The notes beneath the pieces are model-generated. The model saw nothing but the letters and a program-made list of their open reading frames with translations, was not told where the DNA came from and did no database searches. Position numbers and translations under genes: made by a program. Below, one piece after another: positions 9,065 through 17,618 of a stretch of 64,000 bases of DNA. Within the stretch, counting starts at the first letter, position 1. Every line of letters starts with the position of its first letter. This stretch comes from UMGS1002 sp964570825 (GTDB lineage: Bacteria; Bacillota; Clostridia; Oscillospirales; CAG-272). The DNA lies in assembly GCA_964570825.1 (NCBI GenBank), contig CAZMZJ010000006.1:62001-126000 (forward strand), read 5' to 3'.

Positions 9065-11060
9065 CGGACAGGCAAGGCAGGATGATTATCCGAGAAACAC
9101 GTGGCAGCTGATCAAATACATAGCAAAAAGAATTCCTGAAAGGCTGCTCAAGGCGCTTCCCATGACGATAGGAATGGGGCTGCTTTTCTGGCTGCTCCAC
9201 ACATTTTTACTTGTCTATACGAACGAGGGCTTTAATCCCGACACATGGCTCGGGCAGAATATACTAAACGTAAGGGGCAGGCTGATCAGCTCCACGCTGT
9301 TGTGGATGATGCTTGGGGCGGTTGTGCCTATGATTATTTCCTTTATCAAGAAGAAACAAAGTCCGGCGAAGATGATCAGGGAAGCTGTTGGAATGCCGGG
9401 CAGGATACTCAAGACAAACAGGGAAAGCGGCGGGAAATTCCTGCCTGTGATGTGCTTTTCCTGCGCGGCGGCGCTGCTTCTGGAAGGCTTGCTGTCGGGG
9501 CTGACAAGTCTTGTCATGGGCGGCATTGTAATGAGTTCGGTGATAGCTTTTCTCACCGGCCGCGGCAGCATATTTATCCAGATACTGCGCATGGTGTTCC
9601 AGGACGTGCAGCTGTTTATCCTTAAGAAGCAGAAGCTCGGGCTTGACGGAAACAATGTTTTGATGATTGTAGGCGTATCGGGCGTCACGCTCTTTGCCGT
9701 GGGACTGCTGAAATCCCTGTTATACAGGTCGGTCATAATAATGGCGGTTATCAGCTGGCTCTGGGTTGTCGCAGTAATTCTTGGGATTGTGTTTGTTTAC
9801 AGTAAGAAAAATATACCGAAACAGTTTGTCCTGTTACTCGGATTTTTTGGCATGTCGGCTGTTCTGGCGTCGCTTGCCGTCACAGGCGTATATGCCGATG
9901 ACGGCGGATGGGCCGAGGCGGGAGGAACCTTCAGCTCGTGGATTTCAAGCGAAGGTGCGGGTCAGGCGATATTCATGGGCCTGCCGCCTACCATCGGGGG
10001 CCTTGTAGGCTCATATGTTTCCTCGATCCTCACAGGGCTTTTTGAAGGCTTTACAGTGCCGGTGGCAGATGTTCCGATTGCTCCGCAGGTTCCTCCTGCC
10101 GTTCCGGCGGCCGGGCCGGGAGCTGCGGTGCAGGGGGATACATCCGGCGCGGATGTTTCCGCAAAGCAGAAGGACGAAGAGGAGAGAATCCGTAAAGAAA
10201 CCGAGGCGGCGCAGAGGGAATTTGAACGCCAGCGGCAGCTCAAAATCAAGGAGCAGGAGGAATTGCGCCGAAAAGCTCTTGATGACCTGAAAAAAGCCGA
10301 GCAGATGAGAAAAGAGAAACAGGCCTATATTGACAGGCTGTGTAAAAAATACAACTGTCAGCCCGATCAGCTCAAGCGAAGGATAAAGCAGGGCATGATC
10401 GACGCGATGGCAGATGAGGCGGACGCGTGGAACCAGTGCGACAAGGAGATAGCCCGCCTTGAGGCGGCGGCGAAGATTACGCTTGTCGCTGCCGACACGG
10501 CTATAGACGGACTTGCAAACGCCACCGGACCGCTCGGCAGGGGAATTAGAGCCGGCTATAAAGTTGCGAAAGGCATCGGCACGGCATACGGAGAAGAAGG
10601 GGAATTGTCGGGCAAGGCGATTCTGACAGGAGCCGTCAAGGGCGGCGCTGACGCCGCGACAGACTATATGAAGACTAATACCGCGAAGAATATAACGTCA
10701 TTTACCGGTGAAGTGGTGGGCGGCTATATATCCGACGGAGGAAAAGGAGCCTGGGACGGCGCGAAAGGAGCGACGCTTAACATCCTGACAGGCACTGTAA
10801 CCGATAAGATTACCGGGAAAATGGGCGGCGGTGATTACGGCAATATGATGGATCCCGTGAATTTCAACAAGGACGGGACGGCAACAATCACGATGCTGAG
10901 CAACGAAACCGGCAAATGGGTGACAAAAAACGTCAGCGGAAAAGTGGCGATTCAGTTTATGGATAAAAAGATAAAGCAGCAGACGATATCGTCCGCCGGT
11001 AAAGGCGCAAACGGGCTGTTAAACGAGCTGGTGATAAAACCGGCTCTCGGAATGAACTGA
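9057..11060 (+). CDS. large multi-pass membrane protein with coiled coil and glycine-rich tail
   Basis: This 667-residue protein is not recognised as a named family. Residues about 25-330 hold eight or nine hydrophobic segments. A Pro/Ala-rich stretch (about 335-365) and a highly charged coiled coil (about 370-430, rich in E, K, R, Q) follow. Then comes a Gly/Ala-rich, weakly hydrophobic region (about 465-600) that resembles the flexible region before the toxin in some secreted polymorphic-toxin proteins, and a short C-terminal domain. I see no catalytic motif. The ATG at 9057 has AAAGGAG at 9041-9047. It overlaps the propeller gene by 8 bases, and the third zinc-ribbon gene follows after 16 bases. 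Confidence 0.7.
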   Translation: MNNGQARQDDYPRNTWQLIKYIAKRIPERLLKALPMTIGMGLLFWLLHTFLLVYTNEGFNPDTWLGQNILNVRGRLISSTLLWMMLGAVVPMIISFIKKKQSPAKMIREAVGMPGRILKTNRESGGKFLPVMCFSCAAALLLEGLLSGLTSLVMGGIVMSSVIAFLTGRGSIFIQILRMVFQDVQLFILKKQKLGLDGNNVLMIVGVSGVTLFAVGLLKSLLYRSVIIMAVISWLWVVAVILGIVFVYSKKNIPKQFVLLLGFFGMSAVLASLAVTGVYADDGGWAEAGGTFSSWISSEGAGQAIFMGLPPTIGGLVGSYVSSILTGLFEGFTVPVADVPIAPQVPPAVPAAGPGAAVQGDTSGADVSAKQKDEEERIRKETEAAQREFERQRQLKIKEQEELRRKALDDLKKAEQMRKEKQAYIDRLCKKYNCQPDQLKRRIKQGMIDAMADEADAWNQCDKEIARLEAAAKITLVAADTAIDGLANATGPLGRGIRAGYKVAKGIGTAYGEEGELSGKAILTGAVKGGADAATDYMKTNTAKNITSFTGEVVGGYISDGGKGAWDGAKGATLNILTGTVTDKITGKMGGGDYGNMMDPVNFNKDGTATITMLSNETGKWVTKNVSGKVAIQFMDKKIKQQTISSAGKGANGLLNELVIKPALGMN

Positions 11061-11076
11061 GGAGGGAAAGAAAAAA

Positions 11077-12108
11077 ATGATACTTGCACCTAACGAAATA
11101 ACATATCTGTCGTCTTCCTTTAAGGGACAGAACCCGCTGAGTCTGTTTTCAAACATAACTAAAGCTCCGGAGGGGAACGAGTACAAGACTCTGTCCGACA
11201 AAGGGATAATTGTCAACAACGCGTATGAAGCAAAAGCGCTTGACCTTCTTATGCTTCTCACAAAGCCCGAGAAATGCTCGCGCCTCATCATCCGGAACCC
11301 TTTCTGCATAGTCGAAAAATACACCTACAGAGTCGGCGAAAGGCTTGTTTTGGCGGAGAACAATAACGGTAATTTTGAAATCAGCGAACTTAAGGATTTG
11401 ACAAAGCTCATAATTTCGGTGTCCGAGTTTGTGAGCATGTCAAAAATAAAGACAACCGATATTGCCGAACTGTTCACTCCGGACGAATTGCTTGCTCTGC
11501 TTGCGATTGTTGATATTTACCGTAAAAAGACGCTTGAGGGATACATCAAGGCGGTAGACACGGAAATCAAGCTGAATGAATATGAGATTTCCGAAGAACT
11601 TGCAAATGGCTTTGCAAACGGTCTTGCAAGAAGCTTGTCGAACAACTATAAGCTGAACAAACCGCAGACCGAGTTGCGCGGACTGCTTAAATCCCTTGCG
11701 CAGAAGGGATGCGTCAAAGACGGGGAGAAGATTGAGCTGACGCCGGTATGGTCGGTATTCGCAAAAAATTTCCTGATACCTGAAACGATGCTGCTCTATG
11801 AAATGTTTGAAATTGATGCGGACGGCAAGATGATGGCGGAGAGCACTCTTGCGGTAACGGCGGGGATAAGCGATATAATATCCTTTACGTTCGACAGGGA
11901 GACATTCAAGGTTGAAACGCTTGCGGCGGCGGAACTGATAAGAGCGGTTGAGGCCACGCTCGAATGTCCGTCGTTTGAAAAAGAAGCTCCGGCGCCGGCC
12001 GCTCCCGAGGCGGCTTTAAAACCGGCGGCTGACGGAAGCTGGAGATGCCGGTGCGGCACGGAAAACAAAGGCAATTTCTGCATCAACTGCGGGTCAAGGA
12101 AGCCGTGA
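11077..12108 (+). CDS. uncharacterised protein with C-terminal zinc ribbon
   Basis: The 343-residue soluble product has no signal or membrane segment. About 290 residues of mixed alpha/beta sequence of no family I recognise are followed by an Ala/Pro linker (about 302-320). A C-terminal zinc ribbon ends it (C-x-C-G, then C-x-x-C-G, residues about 325-340). The ribbon is of the same general type as the N-terminal ones of the two genes at 4119 and 4957. A GGAGGG box precedes the ATG. It is the last gene of the run; a strong terminator follows at 12178-12203. The membrane protein just upstream is its most likely partner. Confidence 0.7.
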   Translation: MILAPNEITYLSSSFKGQNPLSLFSNITKAPEGNEYKTLSDKGIIVNNAYEAKALDLLMLLTKPEKCSRLIIRNPFCIVEKYTYRVGERLVLAENNNGNFEISELKDLTKLIISVSEFVSMSKIKTTDIAELFTPDELLALLAIVDIYRKKTLEGYIKAVDTEIKLNEYEISEELANGFANGLARSLSNNYKLNKPQTELRGLLKSLAQKGCVKDGEKIELTPVWSVFAKNFLIPETMLLYEMFEIDADGKMMAESTLAVTAGISDIISFTFDRETFKVETLAAAELIRAVEATLECPSFEKEAPAPAAPEAALKPAADGSWRCRCGTENKGNFCINCGSRKP

Positions 12109-12177
12109 GTAATATGTAACGGCAGCTTTTACGGATTAACATTCCGCGCCGAAAAAGGCGCGAAGCAAAAACACATA

Positions 12178-12203
12178 AAAAGGCAGGCGGCCGCCTGCCT
12201 TTT
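12178..12203 (+). terminator. strong intrinsic terminator
   Basis: A 26-base perfect palindrome (AAAAGGCAGGCGG and its complement) is preceded by A and followed by T-rich sequence. It closes the plus-strand run that began near 4.1 kb. Confidence 0.85.
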
Positions 12204-12364
12204 ATATTTTACAGATACATAAATATTTACTGTACGGGGTGTTAGGCATAAACTGAAGCAAAAGATATCAGCACTGAACCGGGATACCGCAAATGCGTGA
12301 AAAATATAAAAAATCCGAAATGCCCGGTAAATTAAAAATAAGGCAATTCGGATTCTTCATTTTA

Positions 12365-12441
12365 TGGCGCGTCGTAAGGGACTCGAACCCCCGACCTACT
12401 GGTTCGTAGCCAGTCACTCTATCCAGCTGAGCTAACGACGC
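12365..12441 (-). tRNA. tRNA-Arg (anticodon ACG)
   Basis: Read on the minus strand, the 77-base gene begins GCGTCGT and its 3' acceptor strand is ACGACGC, giving a full 7-bp acceptor stem. Discriminator G and an encoded CCA follow (12367-12365). The anticodon arm is ACTGG-CTACGAA-CCAGT, so the anticodon is ACG, normally modified to ICG to read CGU, CGC and CGA. The D-loop (AGCTGGATA) and T-arm (GGGTTCGAGTCCC) are canonical. It stands alone between two terminated units. Confidence 0.95.
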
Positions 12442-12693
12442 ACACACCGTTTTTCAACGTGCCTTATTATAATATCACAACACGCTGTTTTTGTCAATAG
12501 AAACAATACGAAATTTTCCGGAATTCCTCCTTGATTTTTTCGCTCCCGGCGTTTTGACTGAGAAATTTCGTTATATGTATATGATATTGATGAACTGAAT
12601 TTATGTTCTGCATATTTACGGTATATTGCGGCATGGCTTTTACCACTGTTAAAAAAGCCGGGGACGGCAAAAGCCGCGCCGGCATGAAAACTA
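12442..12693. other. gene-free stretch beside tRNA-Arg
   Basis: I see no convincing gene, RNA or repeat here. Together with 12109-12364 it makes a 585-base gap that holds only the terminator and the tRNA gene. Confidence 0.5.
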
Positions 12694-13164
12694 TTATTTT
12701 TTATATGACATAACAGCGCTTTTCCCGCCGCGCACGCGGCCGAGCCTTAAATCGCATGATTTGAGCCTTGTGCGGCCTGAAACAAGCACGGAAGCGATTG
12801 CCCTGCAGCCGTCGGCTTTTATCGCCGCTATATCGGCTTTGGCAATCAAATCTCCGGCGCGGACATTGTCGCCCGCATCGACAAGGCAGATAATTCCTTT
12901 GCTGCCGGAATTGGCGGTGCCAAGACCTATCTGCACCATTATGTCAAGACCGTCTTCAGCGCGGATTGAAAAAGCATCCTTGGTGTCGGCGACATATTCC
13001 ACTCTGCCTGATATGGGGCTGTATATAGTGCCGCGGATCGGTTCCACGGCGAAGCCGTCGCCGGGAGTTTTGGATGAAAAGACTTTAACCGGTACGTCGG
13101 AAAGTGGTATCGCTTCGCCGTCTGCAACGGCAAGCAGCTTATTGCCAGCGGATAAGAAAAGCAT
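12694..13164 (-). CDS. EIIA-Glc-like protein without the phosphorylatable histidines
   Basis: This 156-residue protein aligns end to end with glucose-type PTS EIIA domains. It has A-x-x-x-G-E-A-I-x-L-x-D-V-P-x-x-V-F near the start, G-D-G-F-A-V-E-P, S-P-I-S-G-x-V, A-F-S-I, and V-x-A-G-D-x-V-x-A-G-D near the end. In E. coli EIIA-Glc the active site is H75 (N-H-A-F-S-I) and H90 (F-V-H-F-G). Here these are Asp63 (K-D-A-F-S-I) and Gln78 (M-V-Q-I-G). The protein therefore cannot be phosphorylated in the usual way. It may be a regulatory or carbohydrate-sensing derivative, or it may bind partners in a fixed state. The ATG at 13164 has a perfect AAGGAGG box. It appears to be transcribed alone. Confidence 0.85.
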   Translation of the reverse strand: MLFLSAGNKLLAVADGEAIPLSDVPVKVFSSKTPGDGFAVEPIRGTIYSPISGRVEYVADTKDAFSIRAEDGLDIMVQIGLGTANSGSKGIICLVDAGDNVRAGDLIAKADIAAIKADGCRAIASVLVSGRTRLKSCDLRLGRVRGGKSAVMSYKK

Positions 13165-13525
13165 ATTAACCTCCTTCGTTTCGGCTTCCTTATGCGGATA
13201 TTTTGAATTGGCACAGTGCTTATTTTGACGTGATGTGAGAAAAATATACATATTTTATAAAATATTCGTCGCGTCGGATTTTCTTTGAAGCGGTCTATTT
13301 AGCTGCGCCGCTGTTTCCTAAGGCTTTCCGCGTCTAATATTCCGCCTTGCGCCATATGCAATTTTCTGGTTAATATCAGTCCGGATTCTTATGGCTGGGC
13401 GGAAAGCATACGGCATGTGAAAAATATTGCCGAAATTGAGCAACGCACGTGGCTGATGATAGTCACGTGCGTTGCCTTGCGTATTTATTAAGGATTTGAT
13501 GCTGCTTGAAAAGCGTTCCGCTTAC
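13165..13525. other. intergenic region with one long hairpin
   Basis: This 361-base gap has an AT-rich palindromic stretch near 13240-13270 and the 12-bp hairpin listed at 13440-13475. I see no gene in it. Confidence 0.5.
13440..13475 (-). terminator. possible terminator of the PHP lipoprotein gene
   Basis: A perfect 12-bp stem (13440-13451 with 13464-13475) has a 12-base loop. It lies 51 bases downstream of the minus-strand stop at 13526. The T run after it is weak (TCAATTT), so termination is an inference. Confidence 0.45.
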
Positions 13526-16198
13526 TTATTTTGTTACTGCTGAAGGAACCTGAGAAGACGTGACGGTTCCGGGAGTGGGCGAGGCGCTGTTAGAGGTTTG
13601 CACCGAGGTCTGAGTATAGGTGTGGTTATAATCGAACGTTATAGCTTTGTCTGATTTGACCTCGGAGGGATTGTCTCCCCAGTTGTACCAGATGCGGTCG
13701 ACAACCGTTGAGTCTGACATAAGCTCAAGCTGCACCGCCTTTGAAACGGCGAGGGTCTTGGAGGCTGAAATAATCAGAAGATCCTTGCCCTCGACGAGCG
13801 AAGTGCCGAACTTCGCATTAAAGTCGGCGGCAGTCAGTTTTGTAGAAGTCTTGAACCATACCACAAGCGTACTGTGCGGTTGAATTGTGCCTGAGAGAGT
13901 CCATGTGTTTGCCTTGAGGTCGTCAGCGCTTGCGCCGGCCTTCGGGTAATAACGTATCGAATATGATGAGAGGTCAAGGACTGTGTCGCTGTTGTTGTAA
14001 AGCTCCATATAGCAAAACGGTATTGCGACGCCGTTGTATGCGGACATGGATGGGAGCACCTCGGTCATGTATAGAGGCGAAACCATTGTATACGAAGTAT
14101 CGCTATATGACTTGCCGTCAATTTTGCCGGTAACCGTTACAGTTATCCGGTTGTTTGAAAGCGAGTATGACGTGAAGGCTTCCGCATATACTGTGGCTCC
14201 TGCCTGGACGGTGCCGAGATTGACTGTCGCAAAAGGAGAGGAGGTTATGTTGAAGCCGCCGAGAGGACTCTTATAGAACGATACGGTCACATCTGTCATC
14301 GCGGACTTCGCGCTGTTTGTGACGGCGGCTTTTACTCCGTAGTCGTTGTCGTCGCTGTTGTTCACAAGCAGGGACTGCTCAACGCTCGTGATATTTATGA
14401 GATTGCGGTTCTCGATCCACACCGGAGCGGTTGCCGCCCAGTAGCTTGAATTTGAAACTTCGACATAATAATAATCATAATCGGGCGAGAGAGTGATGTT
14501 CCATATATAGCTTTTCTTCGGCCCGACGTTAACCGACGCCACAACGATATTGTCTTCGGTCACGATGCTGATTGTGCCTAATCCCACAGGGCGCTCCGTG
14601 GAAATTTCAACGCTGACATCAAGAGAGTCGGGATTATCAAGCCGCGAGCCCATCCATTCACCGTTTATCTTGAAATAAATCTTCATAGAACCGTCGGTCG
14701 TTGTGTATGTGCGGTTTTTGCGGAAGGCTTCAAGTATGTTTTCGCGTGTGAGGGCGGGAGCGAGGGCGTATCCGCAGGCCTCATAGGCGTTGCCCCAGTT
14801 AGCCTCATGGTTGTCTTCGTTGTACATAGGAGATACATGCCAGCCTTTTGTGAGTGAAAGTGCGTATGTAATGTCATAACCCGAGCCTTTTATTTCTGTG
14901 AGGGTCAGAATTTTGTCGATATCCTCGCTGTACTTATCGTAATCGAGGAAGTCGCCCCACGAGTATCCCGGATGGTTGAACTGAACGATGGCGTTTGTCT
15001 CTTTAGCCATAATTTTATAGAAAGCCGTGAGGTTGGCGCTGCTCTGCGTGGTGAATTTCAGCGTATTTAGAACATTGAGATGCCCGTAATAACCGGTGCT
15101 GATGTTATATGTCTGTTCGAATCCGTAAAGAGCCACGAAGGTGCCGGGGTCATTGAACTGCTCGGCAATACGCGCGTGTGTATACTGAAGTATATCTTTG
15201 GTTATTGAGGATGAGTGGTCGGTAACTGCGTAAAAATCAAGTTTGGCGACGTCGCGCGCGTATGTGTAGGCGTCGGAAACAGAGCCGGCGCCGTCTGACT
15301 CCGAGGAGTGCGAGTGAACCTCGCCACGGTAGAGGTGCATCACCGAACCGTCGCCGCAGGAAAAGTTCTGGACGTGCTGATATGTGTTGCCGTTTGTGTC
15401 GCAGATCGTCAGCACTGCCTCATAGTCGCCGGCGGGGAAGGTTACGCCCGACAAGGTGACGCCTGAATCGCTCCAGACGGCTGATGAGGTGTAGTCGGTC
15501 CCGCTTATGACGAGTTTTGAAGCGTTCCTGTCAAGGGCGGGGCTGCAGATATAGCTGACATTCAGCACCGGCGTGTAGACGTCCTCATAGTAGTAATAAT
15601 TTTCCGGCGAGTAGGATATTACCTCAGGGGGGGACTGGCAGAGATAGCTGAGATCCTTCGGCAGCGAGAGCGAGCTTTCAGTCATGTAATGCTCGATGAA
15701 ATAGTTGACTGCCTGGATCGTGCTTTCGTCAGAGCCGCCGCATATGACAAGTTTCTCGCCGACAAGCGCAATGGCATAATCTTTTTCCTTCAGCTGCGAG
15801 AGAATACTCTGCGTTTCCGCGCGGTTTGTTGTTCCGACGAGGATTTCGTGAGCCGGAATAGTGTCGCCTTCCTTGTACCAGTCGGTTGTTAACTTGAACG
15901 AGGTGGTTTTAACGCCGTATTTTGAAACGAAAAGCCTGTAGAAGTCGGATATCTGGGAAATCATTGCAGACGAGGCTTTTTCCGAGCGCACAAGCTGATA
16001 ATCGGTAGTGCCGTCAGACGAGATAATAGTGAAATTATCTGCGACAGACGCGGTTGTGCCGGAATCCGTGACCGACTGAGTCAGACTGTCGGTGCTGGTT
16101 TTCCCCCCGTCGCTGTCGCCGCCGTTATTGCAGGCGGCAAGCGTTACGAGGAGAATAAGTATCATGACTGTGAACAAAGAACATGCTTTTCTTCTCAT
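13526..16198 (-). CDS. PHP-domain lipoprotein with N-terminal hexosaminidase-like and C-terminal lamin-tail domains
   Basis: This 890-residue lipoprotein is anchored by L-A-A-C near residue 22. Residues about 55-180 form a module that recurs in the lipoprotein at 26767; its pattern (E-I-L-V-G-T-T-N-R, then L-V-I-C-G-G-S-D) resembles the non-catalytic domain 2 of family 20/67 glycosidases. A PHP-type metal-dependent phosphoesterase domain (about 285-530) shows H-S-H, T-D-H, N-H-P-G and D-N-H metal ligands. The C-terminal third includes a lamin-tail-like domain (L-Y-N-N-S-D-T-V-L-D-L-S-S-Y). It probably cleaves an extracellular phosphodiester or phosphosugar; the substrate is unknown. The ATG at 16198 follows a GGAGTGGGG box; a longer start would run into the promoter. 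Confidence 0.8.
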   Translation of the reverse strand: MRRKACSLFTVMILILLVTLAACNNGGDSDGGKTSTDSLTQSVTDSGTTASVADNFTIISSDGTTDYQLVRSEKASSAMISQISDFYRLFVSKYGVKTTSFKLTTDWYKEGDTIPAHEILVGTTNRAETQSILSQLKEKDYAIALVGEKLVICGGSDESTIQAVNYFIEHYMTESSLSLPKDLSYLCQSPPEVISYSPENYYYYEDVYTPVLNVSYICSPALDRNASKLVISGTDYTSSAVWSDSGVTLSGVTFPAGDYEAVLTICDTNGNTYQHVQNFSCGDGSVMHLYRGEVHSHSSESDGAGSVSDAYTYARDVAKLDFYAVTDHSSSITKDILQYTHARIAEQFNDPGTFVALYGFEQTYNISTGYYGHLNVLNTLKFTTQSSANLTAFYKIMAKETNAIVQFNHPGYSWGDFLDYDKYSEDIDKILTLTEIKGSGYDITYALSLTKGWHVSPMYNEDNHEANWGNAYEACGYALAPALTRENILEAFRKNRTYTTTDGSMKIYFKINGEWMGSRLDNPDSLDVSVEISTERPVGLGTISIVTEDNIVVASVNVGPKKSYIWNITLSPDYDYYYVEVSNSSYWAATAPVWIENRNLINITSVEQSLLVNNSDDNDYGVKAAVTNSAKSAMTDVTVSFYKSPLGGFNITSSPFATVNLGTVQAGATVYAEAFTSYSLSNNRITVTVTGKIDGKSYSDTSYTMVSPLYMTEVLPSMSAYNGVAIPFCYMELYNNSDTVLDLSSYSIRYYPKAGASADDLKANTWTLSGTIQPHSTLVVWFKTSTKLTAADFNAKFGTSLVEGKDLLIISASKTLAVSKAVQLELMSDSTVVDRIWYNWGDNPSEVKSDKAITFDYNHTYTQTSVQTSNSASPTPGTVTSSQVPSAVTK

Positions 16199-16235
16199 TT
16201 TACTTTTCCCCACTCCATAATTAATTTTCTTAAAA

Positions 16236-16264
16236 AGTATATCATAGCGCGGCAAGCGTGTCAA
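16236..16264 (-). promoter_or_regulatory. sigma-A promoter of the PHP lipoprotein gene
   Basis: On the minus strand there is a perfect TTGACA (16264-16259), a 17-base spacer and TATACT (16241-16236), 38 bases before the start codon. Confidence 0.7.
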
Positions 16265-16352
16265 TCATATTGAATATTTTTGTATATAATAGACATAAGG
16301 TTTGACGTTGAAAAGCTGTTATGAAACATATAAAAATTATTTTTAATACATA

Positions 16353-16381
16353 TTGACAAAAATTTATAAAAGTCTTATAAT
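16353..16381 (+). promoter_or_regulatory. consensus sigma-A promoter of perR-rubrerythrin
   Basis: There is a perfect TTGACA (16353-16358), a 17-base spacer and a perfect TATAAT (16376-16381), 29 bases before the perR start codon. Confidence 0.8.
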
Positions 16382-16389
16382 GAGATTAA
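16375..16389 (+). promoter_or_regulatory. candidate PerR box overlapping the -10 element
   Basis: The 15 bases TTATAATGAGATTAA match 11 of the 14 fixed positions of the B. subtilis PerR box (TTATAATNATTATAA). The site covers the -10 hexamer, where bound repressor would block transcription. This would be autoregulation. Confidence 0.45.
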
Positions 16390-16409
16390 ATCCTAATAAG
16401 GAAGCACTT

Positions 16410-16871
16410 ATGATAAAACGCAATACAAAGCAGAAGCGTATAGTAATTGATATGCTTGGCAGAATGAATCATCCGTCCGCAACGGCGGTATATGAGGAAG
16501 TCCGCCGCCGTGATCCTGCGGTCAGCCGGTCTACTGTTTTCAGAGTGCTTGCCGACGCCGCAGAGGAAGGGATGCTGCTGCGGCTTAAAATCCCCGGTAC
16601 TGACGACCGCTTTGATGCAACTCTGATTAAGCACAGCCACATATTATGCAGGTCCTGCGGAAGGGTGGATGACGTCAAAATTGCGGGATCGGTATTAAGA
16701 TCGGTGAAGGCGCTCGGGGAGGCAGGCGCGCGCGGATATAAAATCGAGGAATGCAGAGTCGAATTCATAGGCCTGTGTCCGGATTGCGCGGCGTTATTAA
16801 AGAAAGAGTATCTGCAAAAAAACAAAAAAACGGAGGAGAAAGAAAATGGAACTCAAGGGATCAAAAACTGA
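16410..16871 (+). CDS. perR: Fur-family peroxide regulator PerR
   Basis: This 153-residue winged-helix repressor represses oxidative stress genes and senses H2O2 by metal-catalysed oxidation. All five regulatory-metal ligands of B. subtilis PerR (H37, D85, H91, H93, D104) are present with exact spacing as H21, D69, H75, H77 and D88. Asp at the last position marks PerR rather than Fur. The structural zinc site is C80-x-x-C83 and C123-x-x-C126. The ATG at 16410 has AAGGA upstream; an earlier ATA/TTG reading would start inside the -35 element. The stop lies 26 bases inside the rubrerythrin gene, so both are made from one transcript. Confidence 0.9.
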   Translation: MIKRNTKQKRIVIDMLGRMNHPSATAVYEEVRRRDPAVSRSTVFRVLADAAEEGMLLRLKIPGTDDRFDATLIKHSHILCRSCGRVDDVKIAGSVLRSVKALGEAGARGYKIEECRVEFIGLCPDCAALLKKEYLQKNKKTEEKENGTQGIKN

Positions 16872-17385
16872 AGCCAATCTCATGGCGGCATTTGCCGGCG
16901 AATCGCAGGCAAGAAACAAGTATACCTATTTTGCTTCGAAAGCCAGAAAAGACGGATACGAGCAGATCGCAGCAATATTCGAGGAAACCGCCAAAAACGA
17001 GATGGAGCACGCCAAGATCTGGTTCAAGCTTCTGCACAACGATGAGGTTCCCGGAACCGCCGATAACCTGAAAGCTGCCGCCGAGGGTGAAAACTACGAA
17101 TGGACCGATATGTACGCAGACTTTGCAAAGGTCGCGCGCGAGGAGGGCTTCAACCGCATCGCGGCGCTTTTCGAGGGAGTCGCCAAGATTGAAAAGGAAC
17201 ATGAGGAAAGATACAGAAAACTGCTCGCAAATGTTGAGGAAGGCCTGGTCTTCTCGAAGGACGAGGATGTGATCTGGGTCTGCTCGAACTGCGGACATGT
17301 GGCGATCGGCAAGAAGGCGCCGGTTATGTGTCCGGTTTGTTCGCACCCGCAGAGCTTTTTCCATGTGAAGGCGAAAAACTACTGA
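16846..17385 (+). CDS. rubrerythrin
   Basis: This 179-residue non-haem iron peroxidase reduces hydrogen peroxide to water in anaerobes. The N-terminal ferritin-like four-helix domain carries diiron ligands in G-E-S (E19), E-M-E-H (52-55), an E-E near 99-100 and E-K-E-H (116-119). The C-terminal rubredoxin-like domain has C146-x-x-C149 and C162-x-x-C165. Length and domain order are those of classical rubrerythrin. GGAGGAG lies before the ATG, inside the 3' end of perR. The overlap fits PerR control of a peroxide-scavenging enzyme. Confidence 0.97.
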   Translation: MELKGSKTEANLMAAFAGESQARNKYTYFASKARKDGYEQIAAIFEETAKNEMEHAKIWFKLLHNDEVPGTADNLKAAAEGENYEWTDMYADFAKVAREEGFNRIAALFEGVAKIEKEHEERYRKLLANVEEGLVFSKDEDVIWVCSNCGHVAIGKKAPVMCPVCSHPQSFFHVKAKNY

Positions 17386-17618
17386 TATTTCAGCTGTATC
17401 AGCATCAGACCGGCCGCCGCAATTTGCATTCATGCGGCGGTCGGATTGCATGCTTTAATCAGGCGTTGTCCGGCATAAGGCTGAAATTTACGCCTCATGA
17501 TGAGAATGATACGTTTAGTTGATAAAAATAAATAGATAAAAATTTAATTATTGTTCACATTTTTTTCAACAGTCGGTGTATAATTATTTTCTGTAAATTT
17601 TTTTTGGAGGTGCTGAAT

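Noticed and set aside
12365..12441. tRNA gene as a phage or island attachment site
   Set aside because: No integrase gene and no repeat of the tRNA 3' end were seen nearby.
12494..12685. 63-codon minus-strand frame beside tRNA-Arg
   Set aside because: It has no ribosome binding site, family resemblance or coding bias.
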